Shown here in pieces: positions 29,193 through 37,322 of a DNA stretch of 64,000 nucleotides (the stretch's first letter is position 1; each line of letters begins with the position of its first letter). This DNA comes from Limimaricola pyoseonensis (GTDB lineage Bacteria > Pseudomonadota > Alphaproteobacteria > Rhodobacterales > Rhodobacteraceae), in contig NZ_FNAT01000003.1 in assembly GCF_900102015.1 (NCBI RefSeq), positions 248,001 through 312,000 on the forward strand, read 5' to 3'. The notes under the pieces are model-generated. The model worked only from the letters and a program-made list of their open reading frames with translations. It was not told the DNA's origin and made no database searches. Made by a program: the position numbers and the translations under genes.

Positions 29193-30421
29193 GCCCGGCC
29201 CGGGTCAGCGTCGTCGTCGTCAGCCGCGGCCGGCCCGCGGCGCTGCGGCTGTGCCTGATGGCGCTGTCGCAGCAGCGCCACCCCGCCTACGAGGTGATCG
29301 TCGTCGCCGACCCCGAGGGGCTGGCGGCGGTGTCGCACTGGCATGGCCGGATCCGCATGGTGGCCTGCGACGAGCCCAATATCGGTCTGGCCCGCAATCT
29401 CGGCATCGCCGCGGCGGCGGGCGGCATCGTCGCCTTCATCGACGACGACGCGCTGGCCGAGCCGAGCTGGCTCGAGCGGCTGGTGGCGCCGTTCGAGGAC
29501 CCGGCGGTGGAGGCGGCGGGCGGCTTCGTGCGCGGGCCCTCGGGCTGGGCCTACCAGTGGCGCGCCCGCGCCGCCTTTGCCGACGCCACCACCCGCGACC
29601 TGCCGCTGGAGGACGAGACGCCGGTGGTGCTGCGCGGCCGGCTCGGGCGCGGGGTGAAGACCGAGGGCACCAACATGGCGGTGCGGCGCGAGCGGCTCGC
29701 CGCGATGGGCGGCTTCGACCCGGCCTACCGCTACTATCTCGACGAGACCGATCTCAACATGCGGCTGGCGGCGCTGGGCGCCTGCACCGCGATCGTGCCC
29801 TTGGCGCAGGTGCATCACGGCTACCTGCCCAGCCCGCGCCGCCGCGCCGACCGGGTGCCGCGCGACCTGTCGGACATCGGCGCCAGCCTCGCGGTGTTCC
29901 TGCGCCGCCACGCCGCGCGGATCGACGGCAACGCCCGGATCGAGGCCGAGCGGCTGGCGCAGCGCGAGCGGCTGCTGCACCACCTGCACTGGGGCCGGAT
30001 CGCGCCGGGCGACGTGGGGCGCCTGCTGGAAAGCTTCGATGCCGGAGTCTCGGCCGGGCGCACCCGGCCTCTGGGCCGGCTGGCGCCGATCGACGACGCG
30101 CCGCCGGCCTTCCTGCCGATGCATGACGAGCCGCCCGAGGGGCCGCATCTGTGGCTTTCGGCCTGGCCGTGGGAGGCGCGGGCGCGTCTCGGCGAGGCGG
30201 CGCCGCTGGTGGCGGCGGGGCATGTGGTGACGCTGTGCGTGCTGTGGCCGGATGCGCGGCGGCACCGGCTGCGGCTTGATCCCAGCGGCGTCTGGATCCA
30301 GAGCGGCGGGCTGTTCGGGCCGGCCTGGCCCGACGATCCGCGGGTCGGGCCCTGGCGCTTCGCGGCGCGCAGCGCGGCCGAGGCGGAACGCTGCGCTACG
30401 CTGCGCGGTGCCGTGGCGTGA
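29189..30421 (+). CDS. Glycosyltransferase family 2
   Basis: A 410-residue protein with a GT-A fold domain at the N-terminus. It starts VSVVVVSRGRPAALRLCL, has the aspartate-rich donor site FIDDDA near residues 85-90, a GGFD acceptor segment and YYLDETDLNMRL near residue 185. The last ~170 residues are a less typical extension of unknown role. It uses a GTG start coupled to the kdsB stop (4-base overlap). Sugar and acceptor cannot be assigned; context suggests LPS or exopolysaccharide. Confidence 0.85.
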   Translation: MSPARVSVVVVSRGRPAALRLCLMALSQQRHPAYEVIVVADPEGLAAVSHWHGRIRMVACDEPNIGLARNLGIAAAAGGIVAFIDDDALAEPSWLERLVAPFEDPAVEAAGGFVRGPSGWAYQWRARAAFADATTRDLPLEDETPVVLRGRLGRGVKTEGTNMAVRRERLAAMGGFDPAYRYYLDETDLNMRLAALGACTAIVPLAQVHHGYLPSPRRRADRVPRDLSDIGASLAVFLRRHAARIDGNARIEAERLAQRERLLHHLHWGRIAPGDVGRLLESFDAGVSAGRTRPLGRLAPIDDAPPAFLPMHDEPPEGPHLWLSAWPWEARARLGEAAPLVAAGHVVTLCVLWPDARRHRLRLDPSGVWIQSGGLFGPAWPDDPRVGPWRFAARSAAEAERCATLRGAVA

Positions 30422-30426
30422 AGCGT

Positions 30427-30455
30427 TTGGCGCAGCGCAACCTGCATGGTAGTTT
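30427..30455 (+). promoter_or_regulatory. Candidate sigma-70 promoter of galU
   Basis: TTGGCG (30427-30432), 17-base spacer, TAGTTT (30450-30455). Start of transcription would be about 30462, giving a leader of some 100 bases that contains three hairpins. Confidence 0.5.
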
Positions 30456-30478
30456 CGCGTTGCATGTATCAGTGATTG

Positions 30479-30541
30479 CCCGTCCTGTGACGGGTAAAGT
30501 TTCCAGGCGTTTCCATCGAAACGCGCAGCCGCTCCAGCGGC
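30479..30541 (+). promoter_or_regulatory. Three consecutive hairpins in the galU leader
   Basis: Three small perfect stems stand in a row: CCCGTC/GACGGG (30479-30494), GCGTTTC/GAAACGC (30507-30524) and GCCGCT/AGCGGC (30528-30541). The last ends 10 bases before the AGAGGA ribosome binding site. No T-run follows, so control of translation or RNA stability is more likely than termination. Confidence 0.5.
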
Positions 30542-30563
30542 GGCCCATTCAGAGGATCAAGTT

Positions 30564-31457
30564 ATGACCAAGCGCGTGACCAAGGCGGTATTTCCCGTGG
30601 CGGGCCTCGGAACCCGGTTCCTGCCGGCGACCAAGTCGGTGCCGAAGGAAATCATGACCTTGGTCGACCGCCCGTTGATCCAGTACGCGATCGACGAGGC
30701 CCGCGCCGCCGGGATCGAGGAGTTCATCTTCGTCACCGCGCGCGGCAAGTCGGCGCTCGAGGATTATTTCGATCACGCGCCCGAGCTCGAATCGCGGCTC
30801 GAGGAGGACGGCAAGGACAAGCTGCTCGAGACGCTGAAATCGACCTACATGCCCTCGGGCGCGATCGCCTATATCCGCCAGCACCAGGCGCTGGGCCTCG
30901 GTCACGCGGTCTGGTGCGCGCGCAACCTGATCGGCAACGAGCCCTTCGCGGTGATTCTGCCCGACGACGTGATCGCCGCCGAGACGCCCTGCCTCAAGCA
31001 GATGGTCGATGCGCATCAGGAGACCGGCGGCTGCATGGTCGCCGCGATGGAGGTGCCGCGCGAGCGCACCAAGTCCTACGGCGTGCTCGACGTCGAATCG
31101 AGCGAGGGCAACGCCATGAAGGTGCGCGCGATGGTCGAGAAGCCGCAGCCCGATGAGGCGCCCTCGAACCTCGCCGTGATCGGCCGCTACATCCTGTCGC
31201 CCGAGGTGATGGGCCATCTCGATTCGGTCGAGAAGGGCGCGGGCGGCGAGATCCAGCTCACCGACGCGATCGCCCGCGAGATCGAGAGCCCGCGCGGCGT
31301 CTACGGCTACCGCTTCGCCGGCGAACGCTACGATTGCGGCTCGAAGGCGGGCTTTTTGCAGGCGACCGTGGCCTTCGGCCTCGCGCGCGAGGAGCTGCGC
31401 GAGGAGTTCGGCCAGTATCTCCACGAGATGATGGCGCTGCGCAACGCCGCGCAGTGA
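30564..31457 (+). CDS. galU: UTP-glucose-1-phosphate uridylyltransferase GalU
   Basis: A 297-residue GalU, which makes UDP-glucose for LPS, exopolysaccharide, glycogen-like and membrane-sugar synthesis. The start KAVFPVAGLGTRFLPATKSVPKE is the nucleotide-binding signature, with the lysine of PKEM-like PKEI near 27. LPDDVI near residue 134 is the metal-binding segment, and GYRFAGERYDCGSKAGFL near 255-270 is family-specific. It has a good own promoter and a structured leader. It is followed 12 bases later by a glycosyltransferase, so co-transcription is likely. Confidence 0.96.
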   Translation: MTKRVTKAVFPVAGLGTRFLPATKSVPKEIMTLVDRPLIQYAIDEARAAGIEEFIFVTARGKSALEDYFDHAPELESRLEEDGKDKLLETLKSTYMPSGAIAYIRQHQALGLGHAVWCARNLIGNEPFAVILPDDVIAAETPCLKQMVDAHQETGGCMVAAMEVPRERTKSYGVLDVESSEGNAMKVRAMVEKPQPDEAPSNLAVIGRYILSPEVMGHLDSVEKGAGGEIQLTDAIAREIESPRGVYGYRFAGERYDCGSKAGFLQATVAFGLAREELREEFGQYLHEMMALRNAAQ

Positions 31458-31469
31458 CCGCGTGATCGC

Positions 31470-32738
31470 TTGAGCCCGGCCCCGTGGCTCCTCGACCTGA
31501 CCCGGCTGCAGAGCCGGGCGGGCCGCGCGCGCACCGGGATCGACCGGGTCGAGCGGGCCTGGCTCGCCGCCGCGCTCGACCGGCCCGGCCCGGTCTTCGG
31601 CCTGCTGCGCAGCGCCTTGGGCGTGCTGCTTCTGGACCGCGCCGGCATGGCGCGCTTCGCCGCCGCGCATGACGCCGACGCATGGGGCGGGATCGACCGG
31701 CTCTCGTGGCTGGCGCGCCGGCTCGACCCGGCGCGGGCGGCGGCCGAGAGCCTGTCGCGCAGCCTTAGCGTCGCGCGCGCGCCGCGGGCGCTGCTCGGCC
31801 CGATGCTGCGCCGGCACGTGCCGCCGGGCGCACTCTATCTCAATGTCGGTCACGCCCATCTCGAACCCGCGACGCTGCGGGCGGTGCGGCGCGCCGGGCT
31901 GCGCGTCGTGGTACTGGTGCACGACACCCTGCCGCTCGACCTACCCTGGGCCGCGCGGCCCGGCACGCCCGCGCCCTTCGACGCCAAGCTGCGGGCGGTG
32001 GCGCGCCATGCCGACCGGGTGATCGTGACGGCGCGGGCCACCGCCCGCGACGTCGAGCGCCACCTCGCGCGGCATGGCCGGGTGCCCGACATCGCCGTCG
32101 CGCCGCTCGGCGTGAGCGTGGCGCGGCCCGACCCGGCGGCGCTGCCGCCGGGGCTCGACCTCTCGGCGCCCTACATGGTCGCGCTCGGCACGATCGAGCC
32201 GCGCAAGAACCACGCGCTCCTGCTCGACGTCTGGGCGGCGCTGGGGCCGGCGGCGCCGCGGCTCTACATCTGTGGCGCGCGCGGCTGGAACAACGACGCC
32301 GTCTTCGCCCGGCTCGACGCGGGCGTGGCGGGCGTGACCGAGCTGCCGGGCCTGTCCGACGGCGCGGTGGCGGCGCTGCTCGCGGGCGCGCGGGCGCTGG
32401 TCTTCCCATCGCTGGCCGAGGGCTACGGCCTGCCGCCGCTCGAGGCCGCGGCGATGGGCGTGCCGGTGCTCTGCGCCGACCTGCCGGTCTGCCGCGAACT
32501 TCTGGGCGACGCCGCCGTTTACCTCGACCCGCGCGACCGCTACGGCTGGGAGGCCGCGCTGCGCGCCGCCGCGACGCGGCCGCCGGCGCAGCCGGGCCTC
32601 GCGCCCCCGGGCTGGGCGCGCCATGTCGCGCTGGCGCTGGCCGGGCTCGACGCGGCCGGGGCAGAGGCGGCGGTCGAGGAAACGGGCGTGAACACGGGGG
32701 AGGGGACCGGGTGCAGCCGTGGCAGAGATACAGGCTGA
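31470..32738 (+). CDS. Glycosyltransferase family 1/4 (GT-B fold)
   Basis: A 422-residue GT-B glycosyltransferase. The N-terminal half includes RARTGIDRVERAWL and LVHDTLPLDLP, seen in mannosyltransferase-like enzymes; the C-terminal half shows YMVALGTIEPRKNH, the donor-binding PSLAEGYGLPPLEAAAMGVPVL (E-rich motif) and CRELLGDAAVYLDP. The only reasonable start is TTG at 31470; no in-frame ATG or GTG lies close upstream. The last ~30 residues are low-complexity and overlap the next gene by 28 bases. The sugar donor is unknown. Confidence 0.88.
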   Translation: MSPAPWLLDLTRLQSRAGRARTGIDRVERAWLAAALDRPGPVFGLLRSALGVLLLDRAGMARFAAAHDADAWGGIDRLSWLARRLDPARAAAESLSRSLSVARAPRALLGPMLRRHVPPGALYLNVGHAHLEPATLRAVRRAGLRVVVLVHDTLPLDLPWAARPGTPAPFDAKLRAVARHADRVIVTARATARDVERHLARHGRVPDIAVAPLGVSVARPDPAALPPGLDLSAPYMVALGTIEPRKNHALLLDVWAALGPAAPRLYICGARGWNNDAVFARLDAGVAGVTELPGLSDGAVAALLAGARALVFPSLAEGYGLPPLEAAAMGVPVLCADLPVCRELLGDAAVYLDPRDRYGWEAALRAAATRPPAQPGLAPPGWARHVALALAGLDAAGAEAAVEETGVNTGEGTGCSRGRDTG

Positions 32739-33709
32739 GGCTCGAGCGCAAGCGCTGGCGCCTGCGGGCGCTGCGCAAGCGCCGCGAGCTCGAGCCGGTC
32801 GCCGACCGGACCGCCGGGATCGTCCCGCGCGACGCGCTGGTCTTCTCGACCTTCCGCAACGAGATGCCGCGCCTGGCGGAGTTTCTCGCCCATTACCGCG
32901 ACATGGGCGTCGGCCATTTCCTGATGGTCGACAATGGCAGCGACGACGGCGGCGGCGCCTATCTCGCCGCGCAGCCGGACGTGTCGCTGTGGCGCACCGA
33001 GGCGAGCTACAAGCGCGCCCGCTTCGGCACCGACTGGCTGAACGGGCTGGCGCGGCGCCACGGCCACGGCCACTGGTGCCTGACCGTCGATCCCGACGAG
33101 CTCTTCGTCTACCCGTTCCATGACAGCCGCCCGCTCAGGGCGCTGACCGACTGGCTCGACGCCTCGGGGCTGCGCAGCTTCCCGGCGATGCTGCTCGACC
33201 TCTACCCGAAGGGCGCGCTGGGAACGGACGGCGCGGCGCCGGACCCGGAGGGGCGCTGGTTCGACGCCGGCAACTACGCGATCTCGCGCAACCCGGTCTA
33301 CGGCAATCTCTGGATCCAGGGCGGGCCGCGGGCGCGGCTGTTCTTTTCCGACCGGCCCGAGCGGGCGCCCGCGCTCAACAAGATCCCGCTGGTCAGGTGG
33401 CACCGCGCCTACGCCTATGTCAGCTCCACCCACATGCTGCTGCCGCGCGGGCTCAACCGCACCTATGACGAGTGGGGCGGCGAGAAGGCCTGCGGGGTGC
33501 TGTTGCACACCAAGCTGATGTCCGGCTTTCCCGAGAAGGCGCGCGAGGAGCTGGAGCGGCGCCAACATTTCGCCGCGAGCGCCGAGTACAGGGCCTATGC
33601 CGAGGGGCTGGAGGAAGGGCGCGAGCCGTGGTGCGCGCAAAGCGAGAGATACGAGGGCTGGCGCCAGCTCGAGGAGCTGGGGCTGATGTCGCGGGGCGGC
33701 TGGGCATGA
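32711..33709 (+). CDS. Glycosyltransferase family 2 variant (Glyco_tranf_2_4-like)
   Basis: A 332-residue protein. After a very basic N-terminus (RLRLERKRWRLRALRKRRE) comes a glycosyltransferase-like domain: VFSTFRNEMPRLAEFLAHY, LMVDNGSDDGG and the CLTVDPDELFVYP donor-site strand near residue 125. This pattern matches the Glyco_tranf_2_4 family common in rhizobial and roseobacter surface-glycan loci. GTG at 32711 lies inside the end of the previous gene with GGGGGAGGGG before it. It ends by ATGA overlap with the next gene. Confidence 0.82.
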   Translation: MQPWQRYRLRLERKRWRLRALRKRRELEPVADRTAGIVPRDALVFSTFRNEMPRLAEFLAHYRDMGVGHFLMVDNGSDDGGGAYLAAQPDVSLWRTEASYKRARFGTDWLNGLARRHGHGHWCLTVDPDELFVYPFHDSRPLRALTDWLDASGLRSFPAMLLDLYPKGALGTDGAAPDPEGRWFDAGNYAISRNPVYGNLWIQGGPRARLFFSDRPERAPALNKIPLVRWHRAYAYVSSTHMLLPRGLNRTYDEWGGEKACGVLLHTKLMSGFPEKAREELERRQHFAASAEYRAYAEGLEEGREPWCAQSERYEGWRQLEELGLMSRGGWA

Positions 33710-35367
33710 GCCTCGGCATCGTGCTGCTGGCGCATGACAATCTCGGCCGCGCGGCGCAGGCGGCGCGGATCTGGGCCGAGGCCGGCTGCCCGGTGGTGGT
33801 GCATCTCGACCGCCGCGTGCCGACCTCCGGGATGCTGCGGCTGCAGGCCGACCTGTCGGACCTGTCGGACCGGGTGCTGTTCTGCCGCCGCCATCGCTGC
33901 GACTGGGGCGGCTGGGGCATCGTCGCCGCGACGCTCGAGGCGGCCGCGACGCTGCTGCTGCGCTGGCCCGCGATTGGCCACGCCTATCTCGTCTCGGGCG
34001 CCTGCCTGCCGCTGCGCCCGGTGGCCGAGCTGCAGGCCTTTCTCGCCGCCCGGCCGGGGCTCGACTTCATCGAGAGCGCGGCGGTGGCGGACGTGCCATG
34101 GGCGCAGGACGGGCTGTCGGAAGAGCGGTTCACCCTGCGCTTTCCCTTCTCCTGGAAACGGCAGCGCCGGCTGTTCGACGCGCATGTGGCGCTGCAGCGC
34201 CGGCTCGGGCTGCGGCGCAGCCTGCCTGAGGGGCTCGAGCCGCATCTGGGCGCGCAATGGTGGTGCCTGAGCGGCCGGACGCTGCGCGCGATCCTCGCCG
34301 ATCCGCGCCGCCCGGAGTTCGACCGCTATTTCCGCCGGGTCTGGATCCCCGACGAAAGCTATTTCCAGACGCTGGCGCGGCGGCATTCGGTGACGCTGGA
34401 GAGCCGGTCGCTGACGCTGGCGCGCTTCGACGCGCAGGGCAAGCCGCACATCCTTTACGACGACCACGCCCCGGCGCTCGCGGCCTCGGGCTGCTTCGTG
34501 GCGCGCAAGATCTGGCCGGGGGCGGAGCGGCTCTACGCCGCCGCGCGGGCCGGGCAGCGGCTTGCGCCGGGCCCCGAGCCGATCGAGCCGGCCTTCGCCG
34601 CCGCGCGGCTGCGCCGGACCCGCGGCCGTCCGGGGCTTGCCATGCAGGGCCGGCTGCCGCGGCCGGGCTGGGAATACGGGGCGAGCCCCGGCCCCTGGAC
34701 CGTGCTGCAGGGCTTCGACGAGCTCTGGGAGGGCTGGGAGGCCTGGTTCACCCGCGCGACCGGGGCCGAGCTGCATGGCCGGCTCTTCGCGCCCGGCCGG
34801 GTCGAATTCGCGGGCGGCGCGGCGCTGTGGCGCGGCGCGCTGCCGGCCAGCCCGGCCTGGCGCGACCACGACCCCGAGCGGTTCCAGGGCAACCTGCTGT
34901 GGAACGGCCGCGGCCGGGTGCAGGCGTTCTGCGCCGCGCCGGGCGACCTGGCGCCGGTCATGCAGCGGCTGGCGGCCGACCCCGAGGCGCGGGTCGGGGT
35001 GATCTCGGGCGCCTGGGCGCTGCGGCTGGCGCGCAGCGGCCGGCCGGCGGTGGCGCTGCGGGCCGAGGCGGCGCGGCTGCAGCGCGCCGAGGCGGAGCTT
35101 CTGGCGGCGCTGCGCGCGCCGCAGGCCCGCGCCCGGGCGCGGATCTGGACCCTGTCGGAGGCGCTGGCCGCGCCGATGGCGCCGCTTTTCGCCATGGCGG
35201 CCGAGACGGCGCCGGGCGCCCGGCCGGGGCTGGCCGCCGCGCCGCGGCTGGCGCGGCCCGAGGGCCTGGGCCGGCTGCTGGCGGCGCTGCGCGACCTCGG
35301 CACGCCGCCCTACCTCGCGGGCGATCTCGACGCGCTCTGCGCGCCGCGCGACGAGGCGCGGGCATGA
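33706..35367 (+). CDS. Beta-1,6-N-acetylglucosaminyltransferase-like protein (GT14 type, DUF5928-like C-terminus)
   Basis: A 553-residue protein. The first ~270 residues resemble core-2/I-branching GT14 enzymes: IVLLAHDNLGRAAQAARIW, HCDWGGWGI-like RCDWGGWGI, YLVSGACLPLRP and a QWWCLSGRTLRAIL block with a WIPDESYFQTL site. The C-terminal ~260 residues match what is called DUF5928 in Rhodobacterales, as far as I recall; its role is unknown. The ATG at 33706 overlaps the previous stop. In eukaryotes GT14 enzymes branch mucin-type glycans; the bacterial substrate is not known. Confidence 0.78.
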   Translation: MSLGIVLLAHDNLGRAAQAARIWAEAGCPVVVHLDRRVPTSGMLRLQADLSDLSDRVLFCRRHRCDWGGWGIVAATLEAAATLLLRWPAIGHAYLVSGACLPLRPVAELQAFLAARPGLDFIESAAVADVPWAQDGLSEERFTLRFPFSWKRQRRLFDAHVALQRRLGLRRSLPEGLEPHLGAQWWCLSGRTLRAILADPRRPEFDRYFRRVWIPDESYFQTLARRHSVTLESRSLTLARFDAQGKPHILYDDHAPALAASGCFVARKIWPGAERLYAAARAGQRLAPGPEPIEPAFAAARLRRTRGRPGLAMQGRLPRPGWEYGASPGPWTVLQGFDELWEGWEAWFTRATGAELHGRLFAPGRVEFAGGAALWRGALPASPAWRDHDPERFQGNLLWNGRGRVQAFCAAPGDLAPVMQRLAADPEARVGVISGAWALRLARSGRPAVALRAEAARLQRAEAELLAALRAPQARARARIWTLSEALAAPMAPLFAMAAETAPGARPGLAAAPRLARPEGLGRLLAALRDLGTPPYLAGDLDALCAPRDEARA

Positions 35368-36782
35368 GCCGCTTCGCCGCCTTCGTGGTGCTGGCCGAGA
35401 TGCGCACCGGCTCGAACTTTCTCGAGGCGCAGCTCGCAGCCCTTGGCGCGCGCTGTCATGGCGAGGCCTTCAACCCGCATTTCCTGGGCACGCCGGGCGA
35501 TGCGCCGGTTCTGGGCTTCGACCGGGCGGCGCGCGACGCCGAGCCGCTGGCGCTGCTGGCCGCGATCCGGGCGGCGCCGGGGCTGCATGGCTTCCGCTAT
35601 TTCGGCGATCACGACCCGCGCATTCTCGGGCCGCTGATGGCGGATGCGGGCATCGCCAAGATCGTGCTGACCCGCGACCCGCTCGATGCCTATCTCAGCC
35701 GCAAGATCGCGGCGCTGACCGGGCAGTGGAAGCTGACCGAGGCGCGCGACGCCCGCCGCGCCAAGGTGCGGTTCGACCCGGCCGAGTTCGCCGCCCACCG
35801 CGCCGCGCTGGCCCGCCGCGCGGCCGAGATCGAGGCGGCGCTGCAGCGCGAGGGGCAGGCGGCGTTCCGGCTGGCCTATCCCGACCTGCAGGATCTGGGC
35901 GCGATCAACGGGCTCGCGGCGTATCTCGAGCTCGATGCCCGGCTCGACGCGCTCGACGGGCGGCTGAAGCGGCAGAACCCCGGACCGGCCGCGGAGAAGG
36001 TCGAGAACCCCGAGGAGATGGCGGCGGCGCTGGCGCGGATGGGCGAGGGGGCCGCGACCGAGGAGGCGGGGGCCGAGCCCGAGCGCGGCGCGATGCTGCC
36101 GGGCTGGCTGTTCGCGGCGCGAAGCCCGCTGGTCTTCATGCCGCTCGGCTCCGGGCCGGAGGCGGCGCTGGCGGCGTGGCTCGCCGCGCTCGACGGCGCG
36201 CCGCCGCGCGGCGGCTTCAACCGGCGCGATCTGCGCGACTGGCGCCGCGCCCATCCGGGCCATCGCGGCTTCGCGGTGCTGCGCCACCCGCTGGCCCGCG
36301 CCCATGCCGCCTATTGCGAGCGCATCCTCGCGCCGGGCCCGGCGCGGCTGACGCGGATCCGCGAGACGCTGCGCGCCCGGCACGGCCTGCCGATCGCCGC
36401 GGCCGCCGAGGGGCCGGATCCCGACCCGGCCCGGCACCGCGCCGGCTTCGCAAGCTTCCTGCGGTTCCTGCACGACAACCTCGCCGGGCGCAGCGCGCTC
36501 AGGGTCGATCCGGCCTGGGCGAGCCAGGGCGTCCTGCTGCAGGGAGTGGCGCGGCTGGCGCCGCCGGACCTGGTGCTGCGCGAAGCCGATCTGGGGGAGG
36601 AGCTGCCGCGCCTGGCGCGGCGCGCCGGCCGCCCGGCGCCGGACTGGCCGGCGGCGAGCGATCCGTGGCAGCCGGCGCTGGCGGCGATCCACGACGCGGG
36701 GCTCGAACGGCTGGCGCGCGCCGCCTACGGGCGCGATTACGAATCGTTCGGCTTCGGGCCGTGGCGGCCGCTGCCGGGCTGA
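35364..36782 (+). CDS. Sulfotransferase (NodH-like), two-part
   Basis: A 472-residue protein. The N-terminal ~220 residues match Stf0/NodH-type sulfotransferases: EMRTGSNFLEAQL is the PAPS 5'-phosphosulfate-binding loop near residues 12-24, and KIVLTRDPLDAYLSRKIA near 95-112 is the 3'-phosphate-binding region. The C-terminal half carries a second sulfotransferase-like pattern (FMPLGSGPEAALAAWLAA and FAVLRHPLARAHAAYCERI), so the gene may be two related domains fused. Family members transfer sulfate from PAPS to sugars. The ATG overlaps the previous stop. Substrate is inferred to be the glycan made by the neighbouring genes. Confidence 0.8.
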   Translation: MSRFAAFVVLAEMRTGSNFLEAQLAALGARCHGEAFNPHFLGTPGDAPVLGFDRAARDAEPLALLAAIRAAPGLHGFRYFGDHDPRILGPLMADAGIAKIVLTRDPLDAYLSRKIAALTGQWKLTEARDARRAKVRFDPAEFAAHRAALARRAAEIEAALQREGQAAFRLAYPDLQDLGAINGLAAYLELDARLDALDGRLKRQNPGPAAEKVENPEEMAAALARMGEGAATEEAGAEPERGAMLPGWLFAARSPLVFMPLGSGPEAALAAWLAALDGAPPRGGFNRRDLRDWRRAHPGHRGFAVLRHPLARAHAAYCERILAPGPARLTRIRETLRARHGLPIAAAAEGPDPDPARHRAGFASFLRFLHDNLAGRSALRVDPAWASQGVLLQGVARLAPPDLVLREADLGEELPRLARRAGRPAPDWPAASDPWQPALAAIHDAGLERLARAAYGRDYESFGFGPWRPLPG

Positions 36783-36805
36783 GCGCGGCGCGCGGCGCCG
36801 CGCTC
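36781..36805. terminator. Bidirectional hairpin overlapping two convergent stop codons
   Basis: An 11-bp perfect stem, GAGCGCGGCGC (36781-36791) and its complement (36795-36805), loop GCG. It includes bases of the sulfotransferase stop (36780-36782) and of the ptsN stop (36804-36806). No long T-run on either side. Confidence 0.55.
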
Positions 36806-37268
36806 AGGCGGCCTGGATCGCCTGCCCCTCGGTCAGGATGGCGTGCAGCGTCGCGGGGTCGCTGTTGGCGCGCAGCTTGGCGCAGGTGCCGGCATCGCGC
36901 AGCGTGCGCGAGACCAGCGCCAGCGCCTTGAGGTGCTCGACCCCGGCGCCGCCGGGGGCCAGCAGGCAGAAGATCAGGTCGACCGGCTGGCGGTCGATCG
37001 AATCGAACTCCAGCGGCTTCTCGAGCCGGATGAACAGGCCGCGCACGCGCTCGACCTCGCCCATCCGGGCATGCGGCAGCGCCACGCCATGGCCCACGCC
37101 GGTGGGGCCGAGCCCCTCGCGGTCGAGCAGCGCCTCGACCACGCGCGGCGGCACGAGGTCGTAGCAGCTTTCGGCAAGATCCCCGAGGTCCTGGAACAGG
37201 CGCTTCTTGGAGCTGGTCGAGGCCAGCATCTTCACGCCGTCCACCGGAAGGATCTGGGACATCTGCAT
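36804..37268 (-). CDS. ptsN: PTS nitrogen-regulatory protein EIIA(Ntr)
   Basis: A 154-residue EIIA-Ntr. The phosphorylation site is H66 in GVALPHARMG, followed by the FDSIDRQPVDLIFCLLAPGG strand typical of the fold. It receives phosphate from NPr in the PTS-Ntr relay, which in other bacteria controls potassium uptake and nitrogen- or carbon-related genes. Three in-frame starts are close together (GTG 37271, ATG 37268, ATG 37262); I chose 37268 for its spacing from AGGGAA. It is downstream of hpf, as in many proteobacteria. Confidence 0.93.
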   Translation of the reverse strand: MQMSQILPVDGVKMLASTSSKKRLFQDLGDLAESCYDLVPPRVVEALLDREGLGPTGVGHGVALPHARMGEVERVRGLFIRLEKPLEFDSIDRQPVDLIFCLLAPGGAGVEHLKALALVSRTLRDAGTCAKLRANSDPATLHAILTEGQAIQAA

Positions 37269-37322
37269 CACGGGAATTCCCTGTCTGCGAGGCGGGCTCG
37301 AGGAGCCGGAACGCGGGCCCTC

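Noticed and set aside
32711-32738. 28-base overlap of two glycosyltransferase genes as a frameshift
   Set aside because: Both proteins have complete family motifs and their own starts; the overlap only covers a low-complexity tail.
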